Numbered from the stretch's first letter, positions 1-10,644 are shown. The stretch: DNA of 64,000 bases from an uncultured Verrucomicrobiota bacterium (GCA_903826865.1 CAIKGD010000040.1:1-64000), one strand, 5' to 3'. Made by a program: numbers and translations. The notes: generated by a model from the letters alone, not told the origin.

Positions 1-39
1 AAAAAGCCGCCCATCCGTTGACGGAATGTGCGGCTTTTG
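1..39. terminator. Rho-independent terminator-like hairpin (AAAAAGCCGC...GCGGCTTTT)
   Basis: Inverted repeat aaaaagccgc / gcggctttt with A/T runs on both sides; lies just 3' of the minus-strand aminotransferase tail. Confidence 0.55.
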
Positions 40-77
40 AGGCCTTTTTTTCAGGCCTGTGTCAGGTGAAAGTCAGC

Positions 78-222
78 TCAAACGACTTTGGCGATGGCCT
101 GGCAGACGTAATCGATGTTTTTACTATTCAGCGCAGCGACACACATGCGACCGGTGTCGGTGCCGTATACACCGAATTCACTGCGCAGGCGCACCATTTG
201 GTCTTTGGACAGGCCCCCGTCA
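78..222 (-). pseudogene. C-terminal remnant of an aromatic/aspartate aminotransferase (TyrB/AspC-like)
   Basis: Minus-strand translation GLSKDQMVRLRSEFGVYGTDTGRMCVAALNSKNIDYVCQAIAKVV* matches the C-terminal end typical of class I aromatic aminotransferases; no N-terminal part upstream. Confidence 0.7.
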
Positions 223-414
223 GCTATTCAAAAAACAGGTGCGCATGGTGGATCGACGTATTACGAACATCTGGCATTTTATGAGGCCATACGGAACGGC
301 ACACCGCCGCCAGTCTCTGCGGAGGAGGGGTTCATGGCTGTAGCTGTGGGCGTTGCGGTCGAGCTGTCTGTACGGACCGGGCAACCTGTATTTATGAAAG
401 ACATTCTGAGCTGA
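223..414 (+). pseudogene. C-terminal remnant of a Gfo/Idh/MocA family oxidoreductase
   Basis: AIQKTGAHGGSTYYEHLAFYEAIRNGTPPPVSAEEGFMAVAVGVAVELSVRTGQPVFMKDILS* resembles the C-terminal end of Gfo/Idh/MocA proteins (HGGSTYxEHxxFxxAIRxGxPPxVxxxDG); no N-terminal Rossmann part. Confidence 0.65.
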
Positions 415-526
415 AAGCACCGAAAGTTGATCGATAGTCTGTTGGAGTATCTGCAGTAGACGTTTATTGGCGGATGATGGGTTCATCAATTTTTACGTAT
501 CGTCATTTTAATGAAAATTTAAGAAT

Positions 527-1567
527 ATGACGGGCAGAAAAGTCAGGATGATTGATATTGCACGGGAAGCTGGCGTGACTCCGTCCACTGTTTCTCTGGC
601 GTTAAGCAATCATCCTAGAATTGCTGCAGCAACAAAGTCGCGAATACATAAAATTTGTGAACAACTGGGATATTATCCGGATCCGGCTGCTCGGGCATTG
701 GCGCATAGAGCGGCAGAAAATGGCGAATCTCACTATCTGGGGACACTGGCTTTGCTGGAAAGCGAGAAACGGTTTCAGTTTGCCAATCAGTTCCCTGATT
801 TTAAGCAATGGAACCAGCAGTTAACTGATATCTGTTTGCGCGCGGGTTATCGACTGGAACATTTTGTAGTCGGACCCACATCGGGGAATCAACATGCGCT
901 CAATCGAATTCTGCAAGCCAGAGGGATTCGCGGACTGTTAGTGTATGGATGTCATCAAAATGTACAATGTTGGGAGATTGATTGGAATCGGTATGCGACT
1001 GTAACGTATGGCAACGCATCGCACGAACGTTTCGCCCACAACATTATAAGTAATTCTTATCAGGATGTTTATGATGCGGTGGTCAATCTTCGGAGCCGGG
1101 GGTATAAACGCCCAGGGTTTTTCACAACAACTCCTTATTTTGACCAGGGGGAGGTAGCATTTTCCTATGCCTTTGAAGGCTGGGGGAAAAACCGTAAAAA
1201 CTCGAAATTGATTTTGGAACAGCCGCTGAAACAAAATGATCAGCGTGAAAAGTTTATGGCCTGGTTTAGGCATTATGCGCCGGATGTAATTGTGACTAAT
1301 TACGACGCAGAGATGTTTAATATATTTTCCGCTGAGGGAGTTCGTGTGCCGGAGGATGTAGGATGTCTGTATCTGGATGTCTGGCCGTCGATGAGGCATC
1401 TTTCCGGCTTGTTTCAATTTCGCGACGCAGTCTATCAAATAATGGTGGACTTGTTGCACGGGATGCTGATGCGACATGAGTTTGGCACTCCGGCGCAGCC
1501 GTATTGTGTGCAGATCCCGTCTCTTTGGAATGAAGGAAAAACTTTGCGTCCATCTCCGTCAGCATGA
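527..1567 (+). CDS. LacI family transcriptional regulator
   Basis: N-terminal HTH RKVRMIDIAREAGVTPSTVSLALSNHPRIAAATKSRI. Confidence 0.93.
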   Translation: MTGRKVRMIDIAREAGVTPSTVSLALSNHPRIAAATKSRIHKICEQLGYYPDPAARALAHRAAENGESHYLGTLALLESEKRFQFANQFPDFKQWNQQLTDICLRAGYRLEHFVVGPTSGNQHALNRILQARGIRGLLVYGCHQNVQCWEIDWNRYATVTYGNASHERFAHNIISNSYQDVYDAVVNLRSRGYKRPGFFTTTPYFDQGEVAFSYAFEGWGKNRKNSKLILEQPLKQNDQREKFMAWFRHYAPDVIVTNYDAEMFNIFSAEGVRVPEDVGCLYLDVWPSMRHLSGLFQFRDAVYQIMVDLLHGMLMRHEFGTPAQPYCVQIPSLWNEGKTLRPSPSA

Positions 1568-1909
1568 TTCCAACTGAGTTGTTACCGGCCGGAGGAGTTT
1601 TTGGATTTGATCGCTTAAACAAGGAAAATAAAGAATGCGATAGTCCTAAGTGCAGGTGAGGCTGTCCAGATGTCCAGCTCATCTGTTACACCGCCGGGCA
1701 GAATGGTGATAATTAAAACGGATGCACTTTTCCATGAGGAACGAAGCCTTTCGACGGCGGCTCTGACGAATACGGGAGTCATCCTCGCAGGGGAGCAAAT
1801 GAAGGTAGAACATGAAAAAAGCAACTCTGATACTGCAAACGTGAGAAAAAAGAGCAGCTCGTTTGAATGCTCCTGTAAAATCGTGATAGACGAAGAAAAG
1901 GAAATATAA

Positions 1910-3853
1910 ATGGCGTTAATTGACTGGATTGTATTGGGACTTCCTCTGATTCTTCTGATCGCAATCGCGGCGTATACCAGCCGGTATCTCAAAAGCGTGG
2001 CTGATTATATGGCTGGCGGGCGTTGTGCCGGAAGGTATATGCTTTGCGTCGCTCGTGGCGAGATGGGTCTTGGGGCGGCAGTTTTTGTCACCCAGTTTGA
2101 AATATTCAATAAATCAGGGTTCACCCTCACATGGTGGAACTGGATCACGATGCCGGTGTTACTGATTATTGCTATTTCCGGGTTCGTGGTGTACCGCTTC
2201 CGGGAAACCCGCGCTCTGACGCTGGCACAGTTTCTCGAAATGCGTTACAGCCGTGCGTTACGTATCTTTTCCGGCCTGCTCGGTTTTTTTGCCGGCATTA
2301 TGAACTTCGGCATTATCCCGGCTGTTGGAGCACGCTTCTTTGTATATTTTCTCGGCCTGCCGCAGAATCTGACACTGCTGGGCGTGACGTTTCCCACGTT
2401 CATTCTCCTGATGGGTATGTTCCTGATGGTTACAACCTATCTGACATTAGCCGGCGGGCAGATCACGATTATGATCACCGACTGCACATCCGGATTGATG
2501 GGACAGTGGATGTTACTGGCCATTATTGCCACCCTGATGGGCATGTTCACCTGGTCACAGATCAGTTCGGTTATGTTGACCCGGCCCCCCGGGCAGTCTC
2601 TGATGAATCCCTTTGATTCCAAGGGACTGACCGATTTTAATATGTGCTACATCCTGATGAGTATTTTTGTGGGAGTGTACAGTACAATGGCCTGGCAGAA
2701 CTCCAGCGCCTATAATTCCGCCGCCCGGACACCTCACGAGTCACGCATGGGAAACATCCTGGGCCGTTGGAAAGAATTTGTGAATCTAACGGCCGTCACG
2801 ATGCTGGCGCTGGCGGCGATTACTTTTTTGAACCACCCGAATTTTTCAGCAGGAGCCTCCACCGTCAACGGAATTCTTGATGGCATCTCCAACCCGCAGA
2901 TCCGCGAGCAGGTTCGGATTCCGACGGCGCTTTCCACTCTCCTGCCGGCAGGGATCAAAGGGTTGCTGTGCGCAGTTCTGCTGATGGGTGTTTTCGGCGG
3001 AGACACCATTCACCTCCACTCGTGGGGAAGTATGTTTGTGCAGGATATTATTCTTCCGTTACGCAAAAAGCCGCTGTCGCCGGCATTACATATTCGTTAT
3101 TTGCGTTTGGCGATGCTTGGCGTTGCCGTCTTTGCTTTTCTGTTCGGAGCTTTTTTTACGCAGACTGAGTATGTAATCATGTGGTTTCGGGTAACCATGT
3201 CCATATATATCGGTGGCGCGGGGTCGGTGATTATTGGAGGGCTTTACTGGAAGAAAGGAACTACGGCGGGCGCCTGGGCGGCTTTGCTGACCGGCGCGGT
3301 ACTTTCCGTAGGCGGCATTATTGTCCGGCAGATTTATCCCGGATTTCCTCTCAACGGCATGGAAATTTCCTTCTGGGCGACTTTAACGGCGATCATCGTT
3401 TACGTGGGAGTCTCCGTATTGACTGTCAAAGAAAATTTTAATCTTGACCGGATGCTGCACCGCGGAGTGTATGCCATGAAAGATGATGAAGTTGCAGATG
3501 TAAATCCGGTGGTAAAACAAAAATTCAAGATTTCGAAATTGATTGGCATCGACGAAAAATTTTCCCGTTCCGACCGCCGGGTTTCCGGCGGAATTTTCTG
3601 GTGGAGCATGCTGTTATTGTTCGTTTTGATTATTGGAACCATCTGGAACCTGATTGCTCCTTGGTCAAATTACGTTTGGGCAGTCTTCTGGCGGTGGACC
3701 GGATTGCTGCTTCCCTTAACCATTGCAGTTTGTACAACCATCTGGTTCACCTTCGGAGTTTTGAAGGACATGGGCAGGTTTTTCACGGCGTTGCGGAATG
3801 AACGGGTTGATGTGCATGATGACGGAACCGTAAAACATGATTCTGCCGATTAA
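1910..3853 (+). CDS. Sodium:solute symporter family (SSS) transporter
   Basis: 647 aa multi-TM protein, SSS-type N-terminus (SRYLKSVADYMAGGRCAGRYM) and glycine-rich helices. Confidence 0.88.
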   Translation: MALIDWIVLGLPLILLIAIAAYTSRYLKSVADYMAGGRCAGRYMLCVARGEMGLGAAVFVTQFEIFNKSGFTLTWWNWITMPVLLIIAISGFVVYRFRETRALTLAQFLEMRYSRALRIFSGLLGFFAGIMNFGIIPAVGARFFVYFLGLPQNLTLLGVTFPTFILLMGMFLMVTTYLTLAGGQITIMITDCTSGLMGQWMLLAIIATLMGMFTWSQISSVMLTRPPGQSLMNPFDSKGLTDFNMCYILMSIFVGVYSTMAWQNSSAYNSAARTPHESRMGNILGRWKEFVNLTAVTMLALAAITFLNHPNFSAGASTVNGILDGISNPQIREQVRIPTALSTLLPAGIKGLLCAVLLMGVFGGDTIHLHSWGSMFVQDIILPLRKKPLSPALHIRYLRLAMLGVAVFAFLFGAFFTQTEYVIMWFRVTMSIYIGGAGSVIIGGLYWKKGTTAGAWAALLTGAVLSVGGIIVRQIYPGFPLNGMEISFWATLTAIIVYVGVSVLTVKENFNLDRMLHRGVYAMKDDEVADVNPVVKQKFKISKLIGIDEKFSRSDRRVSGGIFWWSMLLLFVLIIGTIWNLIAPWSNYVWAVFWRWTGLLLPLTIAVCTTIWFTFGVLKDMGRFFTALRNERVDVHDDGTVKHDSAD

Positions 3854-4001
3854 TCAGGAATCTTCAAGCAACTGAGATTGCTGATATATGATGAAATTTT
3901 ATTAGGGAGTGCTTTGGAGAGAGTTGATTTGGCCGATCATAAGATAAGAAGATGCCCAAAATATGCGACCACGATAATGTATTGTAACAGAAAGAAGTAT
4001 A

Positions 4002-5033
4002 ATGACATCCAGACAACTTATCCTAGATATGCTTGACCGCAAACCCGCAGCTCGACCGCCGGTTATGCCGCTTACGATGATGTTCGCCGCCGATCTTATC
4101 GGCGTTCCCTACCGGAAGTATGCCACTGATTACAAAACTTTGGCGGAAGGGCAGCTCCGCACAGCTGAAATTTTCGGGTTCGATCATGTTTCTGTCATTT
4201 CTGATCCTGCGCGTGAGGCAGCTGACTGCGGTGCGACCATTCATTTCTTCGATAATCAGCCGCCTGCGCTTGATGAAGAAAACGCGCTTTTAAAAGACAA
4301 GGCGTCACTGGCTTCCATGAAAATTCCCGATCCGTTTGGCGGCGGCCGCATGATGGATCGCATTCAGGGGGTTGCTCTGCTTCGGGAAAAGGCGGGCAAG
4401 AACTTTGCCGTGGAAGGCTGGGTCGAAGGGCCCTGCGCCGAAGCGGCTGATTTGCGCGGCATCAATACCCTCATGCTTGACTTTTATGATGATGAGGACT
4501 TTGTGCGCGATCTTTTTGCCTTCGCAACGGACATGGCCATAGTCTTTGCAAAAGCACAGATATCCGCCGGGGCCGACGTGGTCGGTGTCGGCGATGCCGC
4601 CGCCTCGCTGGTCGGCCCTGATATTTATGAAGCATTTGTGCTGCCGGAAGAAAAACGGCTCTGTGAGGCCATTCATCAGGCGGGAGCGTATGTCCGGCTG
4701 CACATTTGCGGCAATATCACCAACTCCCTCAAACACATCAAATATGCCGGATTCGATATCATCGACCTTGACTACATGGTTGAGATTGCCACAGCACGCA
4801 GTCAATTAGGAGCAGACCCCATTCTGCTCGGTAATATTGATCCTGTTTCTGTTATGCTCAATCAGACTCCGGAAAAAATAAAATCAGCGCTTACGGCCTG
4901 TCACAATGCAGCGGGAGAACGCTATATCGTTGGTGCCGGATGTGAGATTCCTCGCGGTACACCGCATGAAAATGTAGCGGCTCTTCGGGGTTTTTCCGAG
5001 GCTTTGAGTCTGCTTAATACCCGGGCGAAGTAA
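4002..5033 (+). CDS. Uroporphyrinogen decarboxylase (URO-D)/MtaA-like methyltransferase family protein
   Basis: UroD-fold signature with LHICGN and a C-terminal GAGCEIPRGTP motif typical of MtaA/CmuA-like cobamide methyltransferases. Confidence 0.85.
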   Translation: MTSRQLILDMLDRKPAARPPVMPLTMMFAADLIGVPYRKYATDYKTLAEGQLRTAEIFGFDHVSVISDPAREAADCGATIHFFDNQPPALDEENALLKDKASLASMKIPDPFGGGRMMDRIQGVALLREKAGKNFAVEGWVEGPCAEAADLRGINTLMLDFYDDEDFVRDLFAFATDMAIVFAKAQISAGADVVGVGDAAASLVGPDIYEAFVLPEEKRLCEAIHQAGAYVRLHICGNITNSLKHIKYAGFDIIDLDYMVEIATARSQLGADPILLGNIDPVSVMLNQTPEKIKSALTACHNAAGERYIVGAGCEIPRGTPHENVAALRGFSEALSLLNTRAK

Positions 5034-5155
5034 GCAAAGATAATTTATCCATGTGGGTTGTTCGATGAGAATCCGCAACTTACCGGGACTTCCGATAAAA
5101 TTGATCTTAGGTTCTTACGTTTAATTATTTCGTCGTTTGATGGTAGAAAAATAAC

Positions 5156-7951
5156 ATGAAAACACGCTGGTCAGCAAAGCGGATATGGTGCTCTCAGAAC
5201 GGTATGCATGAATACAATCAAACAGTTCTGTTTAAAAAAGAGTTTGAGCTTAAGACCGTCGGTGAGGCTTCGTTGCGGATTACAGCCGACAGCTGGTATC
5301 GTGTGTCTGTGAACGGCAGGTGGGTTCACGACGGCCCGGCAAGGGCGTATCCCGAGCATTTTCTCTTTGACACCTTTGCCGTCGGTGACCTGCTCAAAAA
5401 GGGTGCAAATGTAATCGAAGTGATCGCCCGGTACTACGGCATCGGTACATTTCATCAACTTCCGCAACAGGCCGGCCTTCTTGCGCAACTGGACACAGAG
5501 GAGGTTCGTGTCGCCACCGACTCATCCTGGCTGGCTTCGCCGTCGCATGCGTGGCAACAGTGGACACCGAAAGTTTCTATCCAGATGGAACCGGTTGAAG
5601 AATATGATGCCCGCCTCGAAAAGGTGCTTGATTGGCAGCCTGTTGTGACTGTGAAACGCCCGGGAAGGATTTTCCCCCGCCAGGTTGGATTGCTGACAAA
5701 AAGGCCGCGCCGTTTTAAAAACTTGCACAGCGCGACAGTCGTTAAGCGCTCCAGACCGCAGTATACTGTGCCGGTAACGCAGATTGCACATCCGGGAGTT
5801 ATTGAAGCGAACGGCTGTACTACGCGTCCGGTTGTGCTGGGTTCTATATTGACCGTCCATAAAACTCAGCAGTTTGATTTTGGTCTTGAACGCAAGAAAG
5901 ATGACTTCACCAATCCCGGAGCAAGGAACTGGATGGTGGCAGTTTGTGGCTATACCGTGAAGTCAGGCAAAGTAATTCTTCCGCGAGGCTCCCATCAGGT
6001 TCTTTTTATCTGCACGTCATTTTTCGGTCATGAAAAGGATTTGGCATTTCCATTCCTGCAAATGTCCGGCGGGCAGTGGGGTGAGTGGAAGGTCTTTGTT
6101 CTTGATGAGTTTCTATTCCGGTCGAATGACCGGCTCTGGTTTTCTTTTCCTAATGATCAGTTGCAGAAACTTCACGCCGGATATCAGCAGAGGGTTAAAC
6201 GGTTAGCCGCTGCCTGCAAAACCAGAAAACAGGTCGACGAGTTGCCGGGCTGCCGCTTCAGATATCTTTCGGAAGAACAGATTTTTATGGGAGATTTTGC
6301 GGCGGAGTTCGCTGCCCGCGAACCGGCTGGTTCTGCCGACCATCTATTCGATGGAAAAACTGTAAAGCCGGCTGTAAACGGCGATGTTGAGCTCTGCTTC
6401 GATTTAGGCGAACAGTCCTGCGGATATTTTGATTTCAGGATCAGGGCAGATGAAGGTGTCATCGTTGATCTGAATGCAATTGAAAACATCCGGGAGGACG
6501 GGATTTTGCAACACGTGCAGGCCTACAACCGTAACGGCATGCGCTACATCACCAAAAACGGCATCAACAGCTTCGTCTCGCTCAAGCGTCGTGCCGGGCG
6601 GTATCTGTTTGTAACTTTGCGCAATCAGAAAACCCCGGTTGAAATAAAAACCCTGCGAATCATCGAATCAACCGCTCCGGTTACAGCAACAGGATTTTTT
6701 GAGTGTAGCGATATTCTGCTGAATGAAATATGGAAGATATCGGAACGAACCCTTCGGCTCTGCATGGAAGACACCTTTACAGACTGTCCACTTTACGAAC
6801 AGACTCTTTGGATTGGCGATGCCCGTAATGAAGCACTCTACGCTTTCACCGCGTACGGCAACTTCGATGTCTCCATGCGCAGTCTGGAGCTTGGCGCACA
6901 ATCACTTGAACGCTTCCCGATTGTCGGCTGCCAGGTTCCCTCCTCATGGGACTGCATTCTGCCAGCGTGGAGCTTCCTCTGGGGTATACATGTTTGGGAA
7001 CACTATTTTTACAGCGGCGACCGCCAGTTTCTTCGGAAAATATGGGCGGCTGTGCAGAAAAATATTGATGGTGCGCTCGGTATGCTGGACGGGAACGGTC
7101 TTTTTAGCGGCACCTTTTGGAACCTGTTTGAATGGGCGCCGATAGATCAGAATCATGCGACGGTACTTCACAACAGCATGCTTCTTGTCGGGGCGTTGCG
7201 TGCCGCCGAAAGTTGCGCCGCAGTTCTGAAAGACGAAAAAGCACAGAAACGGCTGGTCACCGCTCGCCGAAAACTGGTTCAGGCAATCAATAAAACCTGG
7301 GACAGCAAAAAATGCTGTTATCCAGACAGTATTTATGAAAACGGCAACCCAAGCCCGGCCGTTTGCCAGCACACCTCCATGTTCCCGATCCTGTTTGATA
7401 TGATTCCTGCAGGAAAAAAAGAGGCGCTTCGGCAGAACCTTCAAAACCCGCCAAGCGGAATGACAACGGCGGGGTCGCCGTTTGCCATGCAATTTATGTA
7501 CGAAGCCCTCGAAAAACTGGGCGAGTTTGATTCGGTTCTCGATTCCCTCCGCACCGGGTTCCGGCCAATGGTTGATGCCGGAGCAAGCACCGTGTGGGAA
7601 ACCTTTGCGGGCAGTACTTGCTCTCCGGAAGGGTTTTCAACGCGCAGCCATTGTCACGCGTGGTCGTCGAGTCCAATTTACTTTCTTAACCGGATCGTGC
7701 TGGGCATTCGCCAGACGGCGGTCGGTGGCAAAGCGTTTGAAATAAGTCCGTGGATTGGCGGATTGACATATGCGCAGGGTGCTACAGCAACTCCGGCAGG
7801 TCCGGTCTCCGTAGGTTGGAAAATTAAAGGTGGAATTTTACGGATTGTTATCACTGCACCCAAAGGCATCAAAACACAGTTCATACCCAACGCCAGTCAT
7901 AAAGAGTTCGCGGTGAAGGTGGAGCGTCTGTTTCGAAAAACGACAGTGTAG
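5156..7951 (+). CDS. Alpha-L-rhamnosidase-like (GH78-type) glycoside hydrolase
   Basis: 931 aa; central DTFTDCPLYEQTLWIGDARNEALYAF and downstream six-hairpin motifs typical of GH78; N-terminal beta-sandwich. Confidence 0.85.
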   Translation: MKTRWSAKRIWCSQNGMHEYNQTVLFKKEFELKTVGEASLRITADSWYRVSVNGRWVHDGPARAYPEHFLFDTFAVGDLLKKGANVIEVIARYYGIGTFHQLPQQAGLLAQLDTEEVRVATDSSWLASPSHAWQQWTPKVSIQMEPVEEYDARLEKVLDWQPVVTVKRPGRIFPRQVGLLTKRPRRFKNLHSATVVKRSRPQYTVPVTQIAHPGVIEANGCTTRPVVLGSILTVHKTQQFDFGLERKKDDFTNPGARNWMVAVCGYTVKSGKVILPRGSHQVLFICTSFFGHEKDLAFPFLQMSGGQWGEWKVFVLDEFLFRSNDRLWFSFPNDQLQKLHAGYQQRVKRLAAACKTRKQVDELPGCRFRYLSEEQIFMGDFAAEFAAREPAGSADHLFDGKTVKPAVNGDVELCFDLGEQSCGYFDFRIRADEGVIVDLNAIENIREDGILQHVQAYNRNGMRYITKNGINSFVSLKRRAGRYLFVTLRNQKTPVEIKTLRIIESTAPVTATGFFECSDILLNEIWKISERTLRLCMEDTFTDCPLYEQTLWIGDARNEALYAFTAYGNFDVSMRSLELGAQSLERFPIVGCQVPSSWDCILPAWSFLWGIHVWEHYFYSGDRQFLRKIWAAVQKNIDGALGMLDGNGLFSGTFWNLFEWAPIDQNHATVLHNSMLLVGALRAAESCAAVLKDEKAQKRLVTARRKLVQAINKTWDSKKCCYPDSIYENGNPSPAVCQHTSMFPILFDMIPAGKKEALRQNLQNPPSGMTTAGSPFAMQFMYEALEKLGEFDSVLDSLRTGFRPMVDAGASTVWETFAGSTCSPEGFSTRSHCHAWSSSPIYFLNRIVLGIRQTAVGGKAFEISPWIGGLTYAQGATATPAGPVSVGWKIKGGILRIVITAPKGIKTQFIPNASHKEFAVKVERLFRKTTV

Positions 7952-7972
7952 CTTTATAAAAAAGGAGTTTCT

Positions 7973-9031
7973 ATGAACGCACGGGAAAGAGTTTTAGCCG
8001 TACTGAACCGCAAAGCACCCGACCGGATTCCGGTTGATATCTGGCTGGTACCCGAATTGATTGAAAGATTTAAAGTCAACCTGAATATAGACGACGAACT
8101 CGATATCTATCGCAAGCTCGATATTGATAAAATCGCATGGATAGGGATCCCTTATAAGGGGGCGGTACCTGAAGACCCGACCGAACACACGGAGGTGAAT
8201 CATTGGGGTGTCAAATTTAAAAAGGTTGATGCCAATGGAAGCGCCCATTACGGTGAAGTGGCTTTCAATCCGCTTCTTGAACTCAATTCGGTTGAACAGC
8301 TTGAAGACTATCCGTGGCCGAAGCCCGACGATTTTGATTATGTGACTGCTGCGGCGGAAGCGAAAAAACTGGCCAAAGAATTTGTCACTCTCGGCCCGTG
8401 GATTTCACTTTTTGAAATCTATTGCCAGATGCGCTCCTTGGGAGAAGCGCTCATGGATACCGTCGCCGAGCCGGAATTCCTGCATGCCGCGCTCGACCAA
8501 ATCGCTTGGTCGCAGGGCGAAATGGTGCGGCGGTTTCTAGAGGCGGCCGGCGGGGCGATAGATATGGTGTTCATCAGCGACGATATCGGTTCGCAGACGA
8601 GTCTGCTGATGTCCCCGGAAGCTTTCGACGAGTTCATTTTTCCTCGGCTCAAAAAATGGTGTGGTATGATTCATTCGTATGGTGCCAAAGTATTTTTCCA
8701 TACGGACGGAGCCGCAGAGCCGCTGATTCCTCGCTTAATCGAGGCCGGAATTGATGTTCTCAATCCCATTCAGCACGTTTGCCCGGGAATGGATTGCAAA
8801 GAGATCAAGGCCAAATACGGAGACCGGCTCATATTTCACGGCGGAGTCGAAAATCAGAAAATTCTTCCCTTCGGCACACCCGATGAAGTCGCGGCGGAGA
8901 CGCGTAAATGTATCGATGAACTTGGCCCGGTCGGCTATTTGCCCTGTTCCTGCCACTTCGCTCAGGCCGACACCCCGATTGAAAACGTCATGGCGCTTAT
9001 CAAAACTGTCCAGCAATATAGTCGTTCATGA
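7973..9031 (+). CDS. Uroporphyrinogen decarboxylase (URO-D) family protein
   Basis: MNARERVLAVLNRKAPDRIPVDIW start and C-terminal SCHFAQADTPIENV typical of this family. Confidence 0.87.
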   Translation: MNARERVLAVLNRKAPDRIPVDIWLVPELIERFKVNLNIDDELDIYRKLDIDKIAWIGIPYKGAVPEDPTEHTEVNHWGVKFKKVDANGSAHYGEVAFNPLLELNSVEQLEDYPWPKPDDFDYVTAAAEAKKLAKEFVTLGPWISLFEIYCQMRSLGEALMDTVAEPEFLHAALDQIAWSQGEMVRRFLEAAGGAIDMVFISDDIGSQTSLLMSPEAFDEFIFPRLKKWCGMIHSYGAKVFFHTDGAAEPLIPRLIEAGIDVLNPIQHVCPGMDCKEIKAKYGDRLIFHGGVENQKILPFGTPDEVAAETRKCIDELGPVGYLPCSCHFAQADTPIENVMALIKTVQQYSRS

Positions 9032-9427
9032 AGAATTTAAATATTTCAATACTAGGGGAGATATACAAGAAGATTGGAAAGGTATGCAAAAAAACTAGTG
9101 ATGGTAATCGCCTCACCCGTTTCCTTTTTTTTCAGGGACTGCTCGATCATTCTGCTCTCAACTATATATTGAAAACCAGATACCTCCGGGGTTGCTTTCT
9201 GGGTCATCCAGATCGCAGTGTTTTTACCTCTCCAATTGCGTTAAAGGGTTCCTTTTCTATTGCTGCCAGAGCCCTTGTTCATGTATTTCTTTCCACTGAT
9301 TTTGGATATGGGGGTGTTTCTCCCGCTCAGGCCCTTTTTGAAATCTAATTCAGGGACAATTTTGGATTTAGTCGAAATAAAGTTATTTTCCCATAATAAT
9401 TTGGTTTTGTTAGGTTTTTTATAAAAA

Positions 9428-9504
9428 GCCCCGGTAGCTCAATTGGATAGAGCATCAGATTTCGAATCTGAGGGTTGCAGGTTCGACTCCTGTCCGGGGC
9501 ACCA
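9428..9504 (+). tRNA. tRNA-Arg (anticodon TCG)
   Basis: Cloverleaf GCCCCGG..GCTC..GAGC..TCAGA-TTTCGAA-TCTGA..GCAGG-TTCGACT-CCTGT-CCGGGGC-ACCA. Confidence 0.96.
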
Positions 9505-9567
9505 TTGCCGCTTTGAGGCAAATGCCCTGAACGAGAGAATCGAAAGGTCTGCTGGCCGGGTTTATCT

Positions 9568-10620
9568 ATGAATGACAAAACAAACAAAGCAGTTCAGCCC
9601 GGACGCCGGATCCGGCGGTTTCTGCTCGCAACTGTTTTTCTGTTGCTGACGGTTCTCGTTGCCGTAGCGGTTGCGGCGACCAATGCTGAAGTCATGGGAT
9701 TTGTTGTTTACAGGGTTTTGCAGAGGACGATCAAAACAGTTGAGGTGCGGGATGTACGCCTTGGTTCGCTGGCTTATTCTTTCCCGTCCAGCTGGACGGC
9801 AGGAAATGTGCGCGTCACGGTTTTGTCCAAGGGAAAGCTGGCCGGATTGTTCATCGCTCGGATGGAGATTAAGGATGCGTTTTGTCTGCTTGCTTACGGT
9901 AAAAAAATGACAGTGAGTCTTCGCGGGGTACAGGCGGCGTATGATCAACTCAAAGTAAGCGGCGCTTCGTGCGACACCGATCTAAACCGTTCACCGGGAG
10001 GGGTGCTTTATCAGGGCCGATTTTTCTTGGAGCAAGTTTCTAGCGATCCGCTTCGTGTGTCCGAAGTAAAAGTGGAGTTTGCCGGTGATAAGCGATCCGT
10101 GAAGTTAAGCAATATGGCGGCTGTGGTTTATGGTGGACGTTTATCCGGCCGGGCTCACGCGGTTTTCAATATTCCGGCAGACTATGATGTGAACGTGATG
10201 CTGCAGGAGGTTGATACCGGTGAGCTGGAGCGTGCTTTGGGCGGTTTTTTCCGTGAGTTAAGCGGTAAATTATCCGGACGGTTGCATGTGGCGGGAACCG
10301 GCGAATTCATTGATGTATTTGATACCTCATGGACTATGCCGTCCGGCGGGGCGGTCAGTGCAGAACTGCTGGCTTCGATTACACGCTATATTCCCGATTC
10401 AGCACAAAAGAAGCGGATTGATGCCCTGATCCGTTCCGGCGGAAAGCTTGCAGTAGAATCATTTTTGTTTACACTGAAAAACGATTCACCTGAGCAGTTA
10501 AGCGGGCAGATCAGTATAAAAAGCCGTGAAGCGAATCTGGAATTGAATGTAGATCACGAAACAAAAGTAGATGCGCGGATTGATTCGCTGTTGCAGGCTT
10601 TACGGGCAATATTTAAATAG
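9568..10620 (+). CDS. AsmA-like/YdbH-like membrane-anchored protein (short form)
   Basis: N-terminal TM anchor, beta-rich repeats; directly followed by YnbE-like and YdbL-like genes. Confidence 0.65.
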   Translation: MNDKTNKAVQPGRRIRRFLLATVFLLLTVLVAVAVAATNAEVMGFVVYRVLQRTIKTVEVRDVRLGSLAYSFPSSWTAGNVRVTVLSKGKLAGLFIARMEIKDAFCLLAYGKKMTVSLRGVQAAYDQLKVSGASCDTDLNRSPGGVLYQGRFFLEQVSSDPLRVSEVKVEFAGDKRSVKLSNMAAVVYGGRLSGRAHAVFNIPADYDVNVMLQEVDTGELERALGGFFRELSGKLSGRLHVAGTGEFIDVFDTSWTMPSGGAVSAELLASITRYIPDSAQKKRIDALIRSGGKLAVESFLFTLKNDSPEQLSGQISIKSREANLELNVDHETKVDARIDSLLQALRAIFK

Positions 10621-10644
10621 ATGAGGGAATTGCGGGAGGGGCTA

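Noticed and set aside
1570-1909. Small ORF 1670..1909 between the LacI regulator and the SSS transporter
   Set aside because: No recognisable domain and no convincing RBS; may be leader DNA.
9028-9360. ORF 9028..9348 between the second UroD gene and tRNA-Arg
   Set aside because: No recognisable product in any frame; possibly a degenerate gene but not supportable from reading alone.
9345-9587. Minus-strand ORF (GAPDRSRTCNPQIRNLMLYPIELPG...)
   Set aside because: It is the antisense translation of tRNA-Arg; a well-known spurious ORF type.
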